From assembly GCA_951799425.1 (NCBI GenBank), contig OX637402.1:7220001-7284000 (forward strand): a stretch of DNA of 64,000 nt, given 5' to 3'. Below the pieces are notes generated by a model that was given only the letters and a program-made list of their open reading frames with translations, searched no databases and was not told the origin of the DNA. This document shows positions 29,840 to 45,073 of this stretch, piece after piece (the stretch's first letter is position 1; each line of letters starts with the position of its first letter). The translations under genes were made by a program, and so were the position numbers. The stretch comes from Ilex aquifolium (Eukaryota > Streptophyta > Magnoliopsida > Aquifoliales > Aquifoliaceae).

Positions 29840-32087
29840 TGTAACACCCCGAATTTTCTTTTATATATTTATAGAGATATATATATAGTAAATAATATTT
29901 GTAAAGATGTAGATATATGTAGTGACATAAGAATAAACCGTAGGAATAAATGATATGGAGACAATTTGATTGGGAAGTTACGTGTCGAAGATGTTTAAAC
30001 TTGGAAAGGGTGATTAGACAAGTTTCTAAAAGTTTGTAGGTCAAAATAATGATTCCATTGAATCCGGAAGGTCGAAAAACATTGGGAGCGGTAATATGGA
30101 TGTATTGGAAGTTAGGAAGTGTCTCGGAGTTAAAATACACTTTAGCGAGAATTTGGGTAAAAATGGGTATTGAACACTACTTAGTGTTTTGGCCATAACT
30201 TTTTATCCTTAAGTCCAATTGATCTGAAATTCTTACAGTAGATAGTAGACATCTAGGGCTACAAAAGTATGTCTCATGAAAATTTTCCAATTCGACCTCT
30301 AAATGGGTCAAAACTGCATTGGAAGTTGAAACAAAAATCTGGCAGTCAAACCGTACCGGTACGCGTACCGGTACGCCGAACTCCAGTAGCTACACCGTAC
30401 AGGTACGCCCGATAAAGCCAGCCCGATCCGACTGCGGGTCTTTCTCCATTTCTTCCACTATAAATACATTTTTGTCACCTCCTTAGCCTTCATTACACCA
30501 CTCCAAACCCTAGAAAACATAAGAGAGGAAGAGAGAAAGAGAGAAACACAAGATCAAGAGAAAACAAGAGATTGAAGGGTTGATTCAAGATCAAAGCCCT
30601 AATTTTTCCAAGAACATTAAGGTAGGGGTTTTCTCTCACTCACTTACATTGAGGCTAGGGTATTTATACATGTATGTTTTTGTTATCAATGGTATATATA
30701 TGCTATAGAATCATCATCTCTTAGGCTTTTTGCAAAGATTACATTGTTAGGGTTTAATATCCATTAAATCTCTTTTCTAGCTTTAAAACCCTAGTTTTTG
30801 AGAGAGTGATATATTTTTTTCTTAAATGCTTCTTTATTATGAACTTCGAAAACCGTAGTTGTTTGTGTTGGGTAGAAAAATGATGTTATTGTGATCTCAT
30901 GTATTTTCCTTGTTGGTTGGGGAATTGTTACATAATATATCTTGGGGATTTTGGAGAAATTCTTGTAAAATGATATAAATATTGGAATGATGTGCTTGGT
31001 TGGGTTGTTTGTGATGCCTTGAGGGTGAGAGGTTCCTTATAAGGATGCTCATGCCAAGAGGGGAGAGTATGTGATTTCCCTCAAGAGGTTCCTTATAAGG
31101 ATGCTTGAGTTTGTGAGGCCTTGAGGGTGAGAGGTTCCTTATAAGGATGCTCATGCCAAGAGAGGAGAGTATGTGATTTCCCTCAAGAGGTTCCTTATAA
31201 GGATGCTTGAGTTTGTGATGCCTTGAGGGTGAGAGGTTCCTTATAAGGATGCTCATGCCAAGAGAGGAGAGTATGTGATTTTCCTTAAGAGGTTCCTTAT
31301 AAGGATGCTTAAGAAACTAAGCCTTGAGGGTGAGAGGTTCCTTATAAGGATGCTCATGCCAAAAGAGGACAGTATGTGATTTTCCTCAAGAGGTTCCTTA
31401 TAAGGATGCTTGAGTAACCAAGCCTTGAGGGTGAGAGGTTCCTTATAAGGATGCTCATGCCAAAAGAGGACAATATTATATAATGTGTGGGAAATGGTTT
31501 ATATTTTGAAAATAGATGTTTATTAAAATGGGTTATTATTGTTCATTCCTAGTACTATTGCTATCTAAACTTGAGATCCTTGTTGAAATGTCACTGCCTT
31601 ATTTCAAATTATGTATCTATGTTATGTTAAAAATGAGACCGGCCATTTTAAATACGTTTCTAAACCTTGTTTGGGTTTGAGAGAATTTTTCTACAGAGCT
31701 TCGTGCTCACCCCCTACCGCTAACATTTTTCAGATTATCCTCTCGAGGAAGAGCTGGGAGTCGAGGAGCCCGCACACTGGGAGACTCCGATAGACGGGAG
31801 CGTGGATCCCGAGGTGGACGCCTAGAGCGACACTTCTTTTTGTTCTAGACTAGGATATTCATTTTGAACCTTGTAAAGTCTAGTTTTATTTTGTTATTTC
31901 CGCTGCGCTACATTAGTAAATTTTTGAGATGTAAATGCCATGGTTGGGCATATTATTTTGGATAATGATGTAAATATTTTATGGATGATGAATGAAGTTT
32001 AATTTATTTATGGATGATATTAGTGCTCTCATGATGTAAATGGTTTTAGTATGTAATGTCGTCCAGGGTGTGTTTTGGGGCGTTACA
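29840..32087 (+). mobile_element. array LTR 3 (class IIa, 9 CArG boxes)
   Basis: 2,248 bp. Class II markers: CGTACAGGTACG third palindrome, CATTTTTGTCACC after the TATA box, GAGAGAGTGATATATT near 30800. Confidence 0.9.
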
Positions 32088-34917
32088 GAATGGTATCAGA
32101 GCCTAGGCTTTAGGTCTTACATGGGAGCTGTAGGTTATGGATTACCACTAGAAAGGTAGGACTAGGTTGAAGAAACCTTAGGCTTGAATTTTTTTTGTGG
32201 TTATGTGTTTATCAAATAGGTAAGATTTGTTGTTTATTTAGGTTAGGGGTTAATTATTTGTTCGAATTCGATGAATTGTCTTGCTACGCAATCGAGTTTG
32301 TGGCCCCTGATGCAAAGAGGGCTAAACTCTTTGAACAAGATTTGAGGCCTTCCATTCGCGAGAAGAGGGTCACACTCTGAATTCGAGAATACAAGTACGT
32401 GTCCGTGGACGAGAACGAGGACGTGGACGTGTACGTGTCGGTGGACGTGAACGAGGACGTGAACTTGAACGTGGACGTGTACGTGGACGTGGACGTGATT
32501 GGACAAAGACCTCAGATAGTTCGAGAAGATTAAGTGACTCAGACTAGAACAAGCACTGACCCGCGCCAATGCTTTGCATGCGGAGAGTATGGGCACTTCA
32601 AACATAGATGCCCCTCGTTTCCCCCAAGGACCAAGCAAGCAACCGAGCAAGTACCAACAAACAAGCCACCTCTACAAAGGCCAACACAGCAGAGACCTCA
32701 GATAGCTCAAGGAGCGAGAAGCGTACCAGAGAGAGTAGGCACGGATGCACGCCGATGCTTTGCCTGTGGAGGTGTTGGGCACTTCAAAGATAATTGTCCA
32801 TTGCTTTCCACCAAGACCAACCCAGCAACGGGGCGAGTGAATGCAAACAGGCCACCGCTACGACAGCCATTACCACCACAGAGACCGTTACAAGCTCATG
32901 CCCCCGGCGGCGCCAATCAAGGAAGGGTGTTTGCTATGACTCAACCAGAGGAAAATGCCTACAACGCCATCGTGGAAGGTATCGTTCTTTTCTACGATTC
33001 TTGGGCCCGAATGTTATTGGATTCCTATGCGACTCATTCTTTTGTACATACTGCATATGCTGTGAAATTTGGATTGGGTTTCGAGGAAATAGAACTTACG
33101 GTATATGTTAATTTGCCTACGGGAGAACAAGGGGATACCAGTAGGGTTATTATATATATGTAATCTTTGACTCTAAATTATATCTACTTGCTAGGAAATC
33201 ATCATGTCTTGTCATTCTTGTTAATATTACCTTGTTCTAAAATATATTATGGTTGGGTAAACTCTAAATCTTATCTTATGCCTTCACAACCCTAGTTTAC
33301 ACAGGAGATGTGTTTTTCTCTTGATTTCTCATTTGTTCTTGATTCCAAACCTTAAATCTTACCTTGTTTTAACTATGTTATGCTTGGGTAACCACTAATT
33401 CTCGTTGTATGCCTTCGAAACCTTAATTTTCAAGGAAAAGTGGGTTTTCTCTTGATTCCTTCCTTGTTCTTGAGATCTAAACTTGATATTCATTTGTCAT
33501 TGAATTCTAACCTTGATATTCAATTGTTCTTGAGATCTAAACTTGATATTCATTTGTCATTCAATTCTAACCTTGATATTCAATTGTCCTTGAGATCAAA
33601 ACTTGTTATTCATCGGTTATTGAATTCTAACCTTAATATTCAATTGTTCTTGAGATCTAAGCTTGATAACCATTTATTCTTGACTCCTGAGCTTAATATT
33701 CCTTTGTTATTAATTTCAACCCTTGCTTATTTATTTATTCTTGATTTCCAAGCTTAATATTCATTTGTTCTTGATGGCCAGATTTGATATTCATTTGATT
33801 GATCCTAACCCTTGCGATTCATGTATTCTTGATATTTAATACTTGACATTCATTGGTTCTTGATTTCAAGACTTGGTTGTTCCTTTGTTTTAATTTCCCC
33901 AAGCTTGATGATCCATTGGTTCTTGATAGCCAAATTTAATATTCATTTGTTATTGATTCTAACCCTTGTGATTCATTTATTCTTGATATTCAATACTTGA
34001 TATTCATTGGTTCTTGATTTCAAGACTTGACATTCAATTGCTCTTGATTTCAATACTTGATTTCTCCTTGTCCTTGAGTTCAAAACTCGATACTCTTTAG
34101 TTCTTGGTTACAAAGTTTGATTATTTATTTGTTCCTTAATTCAAAATTCTAAATATTGGTATTGACCAATAAAATGGTATTTTCGATGATATTATGTTAA
34201 TTTTTCTTAAATTATTTCGTTGGAAAAATGTATATGGATTTGGAAGCTAAGAGGGGAGGACAAGTCTGGTTAGGGTTCAACTGTAACCTTTGGTGGATTG
34301 TAATTTATATCAGAGTGCGCAGCGAACTAACGGAGTAAGGACTACAATGGGGAAACTATGGAGAAGATTCAACTCATCCGGGAGAGGCTACGCACGGCGC
34401 GAAGTAGACAGAAGAGCTACGCGGACCACAGACGAAGATACTTGGAATTAAAAGTGGGAGATTACATGTTTTCCAAGGTGCCACACAAGAAGGGCGTGTT
34501 TCGATTTGGCAAGAAGGAGAAGTTAGCGCCAAGATATACCGGACCGTTTGAAGTGATCAAAGCAGTAGGCAATGCGGCGTATCAACTTCGACTACTAGCC
34601 CAGATATCCAGAGTACATGGCGTGTTTCACGTGTCGATGTTAAGGACGTGTCACTCGGATGCAACTCCAGTCGTGAACTTGGAGGAGATGGAAATTTAAG
34701 ACGGAGCAACCTATGAAGAACAACCGTTGAAGATTCTCGATGCCACAGAGAAGGTGCTCCGTAACAAAGTCATCCGACTAGTGAAGGTTTTGTGGCAACA
34801 CCATGGAGTGGAAGAAGCTACATGGGAACCGGAGCAAGAAATGCGGGAGAAGTATCCATATTTGTTCGCCACTTGAGGTAAGTTTCGAGGACGAAACTTT
34901 CTTTAAGGGGGGTGGAC
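32088..34917 (+). mobile_element. array internal region 3 (variant alpha)
   Basis: Gag region 32399-33163, minisatellite 33483-34151, integrase C-terminus and chromodomain 34358-34876. Markers PQIAQGAR and GVFRFG, as in regions 1, 4 and 5. Confidence 0.85.
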
Positions 34918-37165
34918 TGTAACACCCCGAATTTTCTTTTATATATTTATAGAGATATATATATAGTAAATAATATTTGTAAAGATGTAGATATATGTAG
35001 TGACATAAGAATAAACCGTAGGAATAAATGATATGGAGACAATTTGATTGGGAAGTTACGTGTCGAAGATGTTTAAACTTGGAAAGGGTGATTAGACAAG
35101 TTTCTAAAAGTTTGTAGGTCAAAATAATGATTCCATTGAATCCGGAAGGTCGAAAAACATTGGGAGCGGTAATATGGATGTATTGGAAGTTAGGAAGTGT
35201 CTCGGAGTTAAAATACACTTTAGCGAGAATTTGGGTAAAAATGGGTATTGAACACTACTTAGTGTTTTGGCCATAACTTTTTATCCTTAAGTCCAATTGA
35301 TCTGAAATTCTTACAGTAGATAGTAGACATCTAGGGCTACAAAAGTATGTCTCATGAAAATTTTCCAATTCGACCTCTAAATGGGTCAAAACTGCATTGG
35401 AAGTTGAAACAAAAATCTGGCAGTCAAACCGTACCGGTACGCGTACCGGTACGCCGAACTCCAGTAGCTACACCGTACAGGTACGCCCGATAAAGCCAGC
35501 CCGATCCGACTGCGGGTCTTTCTCCATTTCTTCCACTATAAATACATTTTTGTCACCTCCTTAGCCTTCATTACACCACTCCAAACCCTAGAAAACATAA
35601 GAGAGGAAGAGAGAAAGAGAGAAACACAAGATCAAGAGAAAACAAGAGATTGAAGGGTTGATTCAAGATCAAAGCCCTAATTTTTCCAAGAACATTAAGG
35701 TAGGGGTTTTCTCTCACTCACTTACATTGAGGCTAGGGTATTTATACATGTATGTTTTTGTTATCAATGGTATATATATGCTATAGAATCATCATCTCTT
35801 AGGCTTTTTGCAAAGATTACATTGTTAGGGTTTAATATCCATTAAATCTCTTTTCTAGCTTTAAAACCCTAGTTTTTGAGAGAGTGATATATTTTTTTCT
35901 TAAATGCTTCTTTATTATGAACTTCGAAAACCGTAGTTGTTTGTGTTGGGTAGAAAAATGATGTTATTGTGATCTCATGTATTTTCCTTGTTGGTTGGGG
36001 AATTGTTACATAATATATCTTGGGGATTTTGGAGAAATTCTTGTAAAATGATATAAATATTGGAATGATGTGCTTGGTTGGGTTGTTTGTGATGCCTTGA
36101 GGGTGAGAGGTTCCTTATAAGGATGCTCATGCCAAGAGGGGAGAGTATGTGATTTCCCTCAAGAGGTTCCTTATAAGGATGCTTGAGTTTGTGAGGCCTT
36201 GAGGGTGAGAGGTTCCTTATAAGGATGCTCATGCCAAGAGAGGAGAGTATGTGATTTCCCTCAAGAGGTTCCTTATAAGGATGCTTGAGTTTGTGATGCC
36301 TTGAGGGTGAGAGGTTCCTTATAAGGATGCTCATGCCAAGAGAGGAGAGTATGTGATTTTCCTTAAGAGGTTCCTTATAAGGATGCTTAAGAAACTAAGC
36401 CTTGAGGGTGAGAGGTTCCTTATAAGGATGCTCATGCCAAAAGAGGACAGTATGTGATTTTCCTCAAGAGGTTCCTTATAAGGATGCTTGAGTAACCAAG
36501 CCTTGAGGGTGAGAGGTTCCTTATAAGGATGCTCATGCCAAAAGAGGACAATATTATATAATGTGTGGGAAATGGTTTATATTTTGAAAATAGATGTTTA
36601 TTAAAATGGGTTATTATTGTTCATTCCTAGTACTATTGCTATCTAAACTTGAGATCCTTGTTGAAATGTCACTGCCTTATTTCAAATTATGTATCTATGT
36701 TATGTTAAAAATGAGACCGGCCATTTTAAATACGTTTCTAAACCTTGTTTGGGTTTGAGAGAATTTTTCTACAGAGCTTCGTGCTCACCCCCTACCGCTA
36801 ACATTTTTCAGATTATCCTCTCGAGGAAGAGCTGGGAGTCGAGGAGCCCGCACACTGGGAGACTCCGATAGACGGGAGCGTGGATCCCGAGGTGGACGCC
36901 TAGAGCGACACTTCTTTTTGTTCTAGACTAGGATATTCATTTTGAACCTTGTAAAGTCTAGTTTTATTTTGTTATTTCCGCTGCGCTACATTAGTAAATT
37001 TTTGAGATGTAAATGCCATGGTTGGGCATATTATTTTGGATAATGATGTAAATATTTTATGGATGATGAATGAAGTTTAATTTATTTATGGATGATATTA
37101 GTGCTCTCATGATGTAAATGGTTTTAGTATGTAATGTCGTCCAGGGTGTGTTTTGGGGCGTTACA
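34918..37165 (+). mobile_element. array LTR 4 (class IIa, 9 CArG boxes)
   Basis: 2,248 bp, essentially the same as LTR 3 by eye. Confidence 0.9.
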
Positions 37166-39995
37166 GAATGGTATCAGAGCCTAGGCTTTAGGTCTTACAT
37201 GGGAGCTGTAGGTTATGGATTACCACTAGAAAGGTAGGACTAGGTTGAAGAAACCTTAGGCTTGAATTTTTTTTGTGGTTATGTGTTTATCAAATAGGTA
37301 AGATTTGTTGTTTATTTAGGTTAGGGGTTAATTATTTGTTCGAATTCGATGAATTGTCTTGCTACGCAATCGAGTTTGTGGCCCCTGATGCAAAGAGGGC
37401 TAAACTCTTTGAACAAGATTTGAGGCCTTCCATTCGCGAGAAGAGGGTCACACTCTGAATTCGAGAATACAAGTACGTGTCCGTGGACGAGAACGAGGAC
37501 GTGGACGTGTACGTGTCGGTGGACGTGAACGAGGACGTGAACTTGAACGTGGACGTGTACGTGGACGTGGACGTGATTGGACAAAGACCTCAGATAGTTC
37601 GAGAAGATTAAGTGACTCAGACTAGAACAAGCACTGACCCGCGCCAATGCTTTGCATGCGGAGAGTATGGGCACTTCAAACATAGATGCCCCTCGTTTCC
37701 CCCAAGGACCAAGCAAGCAACCGAGCAAGTACCAACAAACAAGCCACCTCTACAAAGGCCAACACAGCAGAGACCTCAGATAGCTCAAGGAGCGAGAAGC
37801 GTACCAGAGAGAGTAGGCACGGATGCACGCCGATGCTTTGCCTGTGGAGGTGTTGGGCACTTCAAAGATAATTGTCCATTGCTTTCCACCAAGACCAACC
37901 CAGCAACGGGGCGAGTGAATGCAAACAGGCCACCGCTACGACAGCCATTACCACCACAGAGACCGTTACAAGCTCATGCCCCCGGCGGCGCCAATCAAGG
38001 AAGGGTGTTTGCTATGACTCAACCAGAGGAAAATGCCTACAACGCCATCGTGGAAGGTATCGTTCTTTTCTACGATTCTTGGGCCCGAATGTTATTGGAT
38101 TCCTATGCGACTCATTCTTTTGTACATACTGCATATGCTGTGAAATTTGGATTGGGTTTCGAGGAAATAGAACTTACGGTATATGTTAATTTGCCTACGG
38201 GAGAACAAGGGGATACCAGTAGGGTTATTATATATATGTAATCTTTGACTCTAAATTATATCTACTTGCTAGGAAATCATCATGTCTTGTCATTCTTGTT
38301 AATATTACCTTGTTCTAAAATATATTATGGTTGGGTAAACTCTAAATCTTATCTTATGCCTTCACAACCCTAGTTTACACAGGAGATGTGTTTTTCTCTT
38401 GATTTCTCATTTGTTCTTGATTCCAAACCTTAAATCTTACCTTGTTTTAACTATGTTATGCTTGGGTAACCACTAATTCTCGTTGTATGCCTTCGAAACC
38501 TTAATTTTCAAGGAAAAGTGGGTTTTCTCTTGATTCCTTCCTTGTTCTTGAGATCTAAACTTGATATTCATTTGTCATTGAATTCTAACCTTGATATTCA
38601 ATTGTTCTTGAGATCTAAACTTGATATTCATTTGTCATTCAATTCTAACCTTGATATTCAATTGTCCTTGAGATCAAAACTTGTTATTCATCGGTTATTG
38701 AATTCTAACCTTAATATTCAATTGTTCTTGAGATCTAAGCTTGATAACCATTTATTCTTGACTCCTGAGCTTAATATTCCTTTGTTATTAATTTCAACCC
38801 TTGCTTATTTATTTATTCTTGATTTCCAAGCTTAATATTCATTTGTTCTTGATGGCCAGATTTGATATTCATTTGATTGATCCTAACCCTTGCGATTCAT
38901 GTATTCTTGATATTTAATACTTGACATTCATTGGTTCTTGATTTCAAGACTTGGTTGTTCCTTTGTTTTAATTTCCCCAAGCTTGATGATCCATTGGTTC
39001 TTGATAGCCAAATTTAATATTCATTTGTTATTGATTCTAACCCTTGTGATTCATTTATTCTTGATATTCAATACTTGATATTCATTGGTTCTTGATTTCA
39101 AGACTTGACATTCAATTGCTCTTGATTTCAATACTTGATTTCTCCTTGTCCTTGAGTTCAAAACTCGATACTCTTTAGTTCTTGGTTACAAAGTTTGATT
39201 ATTTATTTGTTCCTTAATTCAAAATTCTAAATATTGGTATTGACCAATAAAATGGTATTTTCGATGATATTATGTTAATTTTTCTTAAATTATTTCGTTG
39301 GAAAAATGTATATGGATTTGGAAGCTAAGAGGGGAGGACAAGTCTGGTTAGGGTTCAACTGTAACCTTTGGTGGATTGTAATTTATATCAGAGTGCGCAG
39401 CGAACTAACGGAGTAAGGACTACAATGGGGAAACTATGGAGAAGATTCAACTCATCCGGGAGAGGCTACGCACGGCGCGAAGTAGACAGAAGAGCTACGC
39501 GGACCACAGACGAAGATACTTGGAATTAAAAGTGGGAGATTACATGTTTTCCAAGGTGCCACACAAGAAGGGCGTGTTTCGATTTGGCAAGAAGGAGAAG
39601 TTAGCGCCAAGATATACCGGACCGTTTGAAGTGATCAAAGCAGTAGGCAATGCGGCGTATCAACTTCGACTACTAGCCCAGATATCCAGAGTACATGGCG
39701 TGTTTCACGTGTCGATGTTAAGGACGTGTCACTCGGATGCAACTCCAGTCGTGAACTTGGAGGAGATGGAAATTTAAGACGGAGCAACCTATGAAGAACA
39801 ACCGTTGAAGATTCTCGATGCCACAGAGAAGGTGCTCCGTAACAAAGTCATCCGACTAGTGAAGGTTTTGTGGCAACACCATGGAGTGGAAGAAGCTACA
39901 TGGGAACCGGAGCAAGAAATGCGGGAGAAGTATCCATATTTGTTCGCCACTTGAGGTAAGTTTCGAGGACGAAACTTTCTTTAAGGGGGGTGGAC
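37166..39995 (+). mobile_element. array internal region 4 (variant alpha)
   Basis: Gag region 37477-38241, minisatellite 38561-39229, integrase C-terminus and chromodomain 39436-39954. I see no difference from region 3 in the parts compared. Confidence 0.85.
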
Positions 39996-42243
39996 TGTAA
40001 CACCCCGAATTTTCTTTTATATATTTATAGAGATATATATATAGTAAATAATATTTGTAAAGATGTAGATATATGTAGTGACATAAGAATAAACCGTAGG
40101 AATAAATGATATGGAGACAATTTGATTGGGAAGTTACGTGTCGAAGATGTTTAAACTTGGAAAGGGTGATTAGACAAGTTTCTAAAAGTTTGTAGGTCAA
40201 AATAATGATTCCATTGAATCCGGAAGGTCGAAAAACATTGGGAGCGGTAATATGGATGTATTGGAAGTTAGGAAGTGTCTCGGAGTTAAAATACACTTTA
40301 GCGAGAATTTGGGTAAAAATGGGTATTGAACACTACTTAGTGTTTTGGCCATAACTTTTTATCCTTAAGTCCAATTGATCTGAAATTCTTACAGTAGATA
40401 GTAGACATCTAGGGCTACAAAAGTATGTCTCATGAAAATTTTCCAATTCGACCTCTAAATGGGTCAAAACTGCATTGGAAGTTGAAACAAAAATCTGGCA
40501 GTCAAACCGTACCGGTACGCGTACCGGTACGCCGAACTCCAGTAGCTACACCGTACAGGTACGCCCGATAAAGCCAGCCCGATCCGACTGCGGGTCTTTC
40601 TCCATTTCTTCCACTATAAATACATTTTTGTCACCTCCTTAGCCTTCATTACACCACTCCAAACCCTAGAAAACATAAGAGAGGAAGAGAGAAAGAGAGA
40701 AACACAAGATCAAGAGAAAACAAGAGATTGAAGGGTTGATTCAAGATCAAAGCCCTAATTTTTCCAAGAACATTAAGGTAGGGGTTTTCTCTCACTCACT
40801 TACATTGAGGCTAGGGTATTTATACATGTATGTTTTTGTTATCAATGGTATATATATGCTATAGAATCATCATCTCTTAGGCTTTTTGCAAAGATTACAT
40901 TGTTAGGGTTTAATATCCATTAAATCTCTTTTCTAGCTTTAAAACCCTAGTTTTTGAGAGAGTGATATATTTTTTTCTTAAATGCTTCTTTATTATGAAC
41001 TTCGAAAACCGTAGTTGTTTGTGTTGGGTAGAAAAATGATGTTATTGTGATCTCATGTATTTTCCTTGTTGGTTGGGGAATTGTTACATAATATATCTTG
41101 GGGATTTTGGAGAAATTCTTGTAAAATGATATAAATATTGGAATGATGTGCTTGGTTGGGTTGTTTGTGATGCCTTGAGGGTGAGAGGTTCCTTATAAGG
41201 ATGCTCATGCCAAGAGGGGAGAGTATGTGATTTCCCTCAAGAGGTTCCTTATAAGGATGCTTGAGTTTGTGAGGCCTTGAGGGTGAGAGGTTCCTTATAA
41301 GGATGCTCATGCCAAGAGAGGAGAGTATGTGATTTCCCTCAAGAGGTTCCTTATAAGGATGCTTGAGTTTGTGATGCCTTGAGGGTGAGAGGTTCCTTAT
41401 AAGGATGCTCATGCCAAGAGAGGAGAGTATGTGATTTTCCTTAAGAGGTTCCTTATAAGGATGCTTAAGAAACTAAGCCTTGAGGGTGAGAGGTTCCTTA
41501 TAAGGATGCTCATGCCAAAAGAGGACAGTATGTGATTTTCCTCAAGAGGTTCCTTATAAGGATGCTTGAGTAACCAAGCCTTGAGGGTGAGAGGTTCCTT
41601 ATAAGGATGCTCATGCCAAAAGAGGACAATATTATATAATGTGTGGGAAATGGTTTATATTTTGAAAATAGATGTTTATTAAAATGGGTTATTATTGTTC
41701 ATTCCTAGTACTATTGCTATCTAAACTTGAGATCCTTGTTGAAATGTCACTGCCTTATTTCAAATTATGTATCTATGTTATGTTAAAAATGAGACCGGCC
41801 ATTTTAAATACGTTTCTAAACCTTGTTTGGGTTTGAGAGAATTTTTCTACAGAGCTTCGTGCTCACCCCCTACCGCTAACATTTTTCAGATTATCCTCTC
41901 GAGGAAGAGCTGGGAGTCGAGGAGCCCGCACACTGGGAGACTCCGATAGACGGGAGCGTGGATCCCGAGGTGGACGCCTATAGCGACACTTCTTTTTGTT
42001 CTAGACTAGGATATTCATTTTGAACCTTGTAAAGTCTAGTTTTATTTTGTTATTTCCGCTGCGCTACATTAGTAAATTTTTGAGATGTAAATGCCATGGT
42101 TGGGCATATTATTTTGGATAATGATGTAAATATTTTATGGATGATGAATGAAGTTTAATTTATTTATGGATGATATTAGTGCTCTCATGATGTAAATGGT
42201 TTTAGTATGTAATGTCGTCCAGGGTGTGTTTTGGGGCGTTACA
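39996..42243 (+). mobile_element. array LTR 5 (class IIa, 9 CArG boxes)
   Basis: 2,248 bp; like LTRs 3 and 4 with one private change near 41980 (CGCCTATAGCG). Confidence 0.9.
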
Positions 42244-45073
42244 GAATGGTATCAGAGCCTAGGCTTTAGGTCTTACATGGGAGCTGTAGGTTATGGATTA
42301 CCACTAGAAAGGTAGGACTAGGTTGAAGAAACCTTAGGCTTGAATTTTTTTTGTGGTTATGTGTTTATCAAATAGGTAAGATTTGTTGTTTATTTAGGTT
42401 AGGGGTTAATTATTTGTTCGAATTCGATGAATTGTCTTGCTACGCAATCGAGTTTGTGGCCCCTGATGCAAAGAGGGCTAAACTCTTTGAACAAGATTTG
42501 AGGCCTTCCATTCGCGAGAAGAGGGTCACACTCTGAATTCGAGAATACAAGTACGTGTCCGTGGACGAGAACGAGGACGTGGACGTGTACGTGTCGGTGG
42601 ACGTGAACGAGGACGTGAACTTGAACGTGGACGTGTACGTGGACGTGGACGTGATTGGACAAAGACCTCAGATAGTTCGAGAAGATTAAGTGACTCAGAC
42701 TAGAACAAGCACTGACCCGCGCCAATGCTTTGCATGCGGAGAGTATGGGCACTTCAAACATAGATGCCCCTCGTTTCCCCCAAGGACCAAGCAAGCAACC
42801 GAGCAAGTACCAACAAACAAGCCACCTCTACAAAGGCCAACACAGCAGAGACCTCAGATAGCTCAAGGAGCGAGAAGCGTACCAGAGAGAGTAGGCACGG
42901 ATGCACGCCGATGCTTTGCCTGTGGAGGTGTTGGGCACTTCAAAGATAATTGTCCATTGCTTTCCACCAAGACCAACCCAGCAACGGGGCGAGTGAATGC
43001 AAACAGGCCACCGCTACGACAGCCATTACCACCACAGAGACCGTTACAAGCTCATGCCCCCGGCGGCGCCAATCAAGGAAGGGTGTTTGCTATGACTCAA
43101 CCAGAGGAAAATGCCTACAACGCCATCGTGGAAGGTATCGTTCTTTTCTACGATTCTTGGGCCCGAATGTTATTGGATTCCTATGCGACTCATTCTTTTG
43201 TACATACTGCATATGCTGTGAAATTTGGATTGGGTTTCGAGGAAATAGAACTTACGGTATATGTTAATTTGCCTACGGGAGAACAAGGGGATACCAGTAG
43301 GGTTATTATATATATGTAATCTTTGACTCTAAATTATATCTACTTGCTAGGAAATCATCATGTCTTGTCATTCTTGTTAATATTACCTTGTTCTAAAATA
43401 TATTATGGTTGGGTAAACTCTAAATCTTATCTTATGCCTTCACAACCCTAGTTTACACAGGAGATGTGTTTTTCTCTTGATTTCTCATTTGTTCTTGATT
43501 CCAAACCTTAAATCTTACCTTGTTTTAACTATGTTATGCTTGGGTAACCACTAATTCTCGTTGTATGCCTTCGAAACCTTAATTTTCAAGGAAAAGTGGG
43601 TTTTCTCTTGATTCCTTCCTTGTTCTTGAGATCTAAACTTGATATTCATTTGTCATTGAATTCTAACCTTGATATTCAATTGTTCTTGAGATCTAAACTT
43701 GATATTCATTTGCCATTCAATTCTAACCTTGATATTCAATTGTCCTTGAGATCAAAACTTGTTATTCATCGGTTATTGAATTCTAACCTTAATATTCAAT
43801 TGTTCTTGAGATCTAAGCTTGATAACCATTTATTCTTGACTCCTGAGCTTAATATTCCTTTGTTATTAATTTCAACCCTTGCTTATTTATTTATTCTTGA
43901 TTTCCAAGCTTAATATTCATTTGTTCTTGATGGCCAGATTTGATATTCATTTGATTGATCCTAACCCTTGCGATTCATGTATTCTTGATATTTAATACTT
44001 GACATTCATTGGTTCTTGATTTCAAGACTTGGTTGTTCCTTTGTTTTAATTTCCCCAAGCTTGATGATCCATTGGTTCTTGATAGCCAAATTTAATATTC
44101 ATTTGTTATTGATTCTAACCCTTGTGATTCATTTATTCTTGATATTCAATACTTGATATTCATTGGTTCTTGATTTCAAGACTTGACATTCAATTGCTCT
44201 TGATTTCAATACTTGATTTCTCCTTGTCCTTGAGTTCAAAACTCGATACTCTTTAGTTCTTGGTTACAAAGTTTGATTATTTATTTGTTCCTTAATTCAA
44301 AATTCTAAATATTGGTATTGACCAATAAAATGGTATTTTCGATGATATTATGTTAATTTTTCTTAAATTATTTCGTTGGAAAAATGTATATGGATTTGGA
44401 AGCTAAGAGGGGAGGACAAGTCTGGTTAGGGTTCAACTGTAACCTTTGGTGGATTGTAATTTATATCAGAGTGCGCAGCGAACTAACGGAGTAAGGACTA
44501 CAATGGGGAAACTATGGAGAAGATTCAACTCATCCGGGAGAGGCTACGCACGGCGCGAAGTAGACAGAAGAGCTACGCGGACCACAGACGAAGATACTTG
44601 GAATTAAAAGTGGGAGATTACATGTTTTCCAAGGTGCCACACAAGAAGGGCGTGTTTCGATTTGGCAAGAAGGAGAAGTTAGCGCCAAGATATACCGGAC
44701 CGTTTGAAGTGATCAAAGCAGTAGGCAATGCGGCGTATCAACTTCGACTACTAGCCCAGATATCCAGAGTACATGGCGTGTTTCACGTGTCGATGTTAAG
44801 GACGTGTCACTCGGATGCAACTCCAGTCGTGAACTTGGAGGAGATGGAAATTTAAGACGGAGCAACCTATGAAGAACAACCGTTGAAGATTCTCGATGCC
44901 ACAGAGAAGGTGCTCCGTAACAAAGTCATCCGACTAGTGAAGGTTTTGTGGCAACACCATGGAGTGGAAGAAGCTACATGGGAACCGGAGCAAGAAATGC
45001 GGGAGAAGTATCCATATTTGTTCGCCACTTGAGGTAAGTTTCGAGGACGAAACTTTCTTTAAGGGGGGTGGAC
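42244..45073 (+). mobile_element. array internal region 5 (variant alpha)
   Basis: Gag region 42555-43319, minisatellite 43639-44307 (one private change near 43713), integrase C-terminus and chromodomain 44514-45032. Confidence 0.85.
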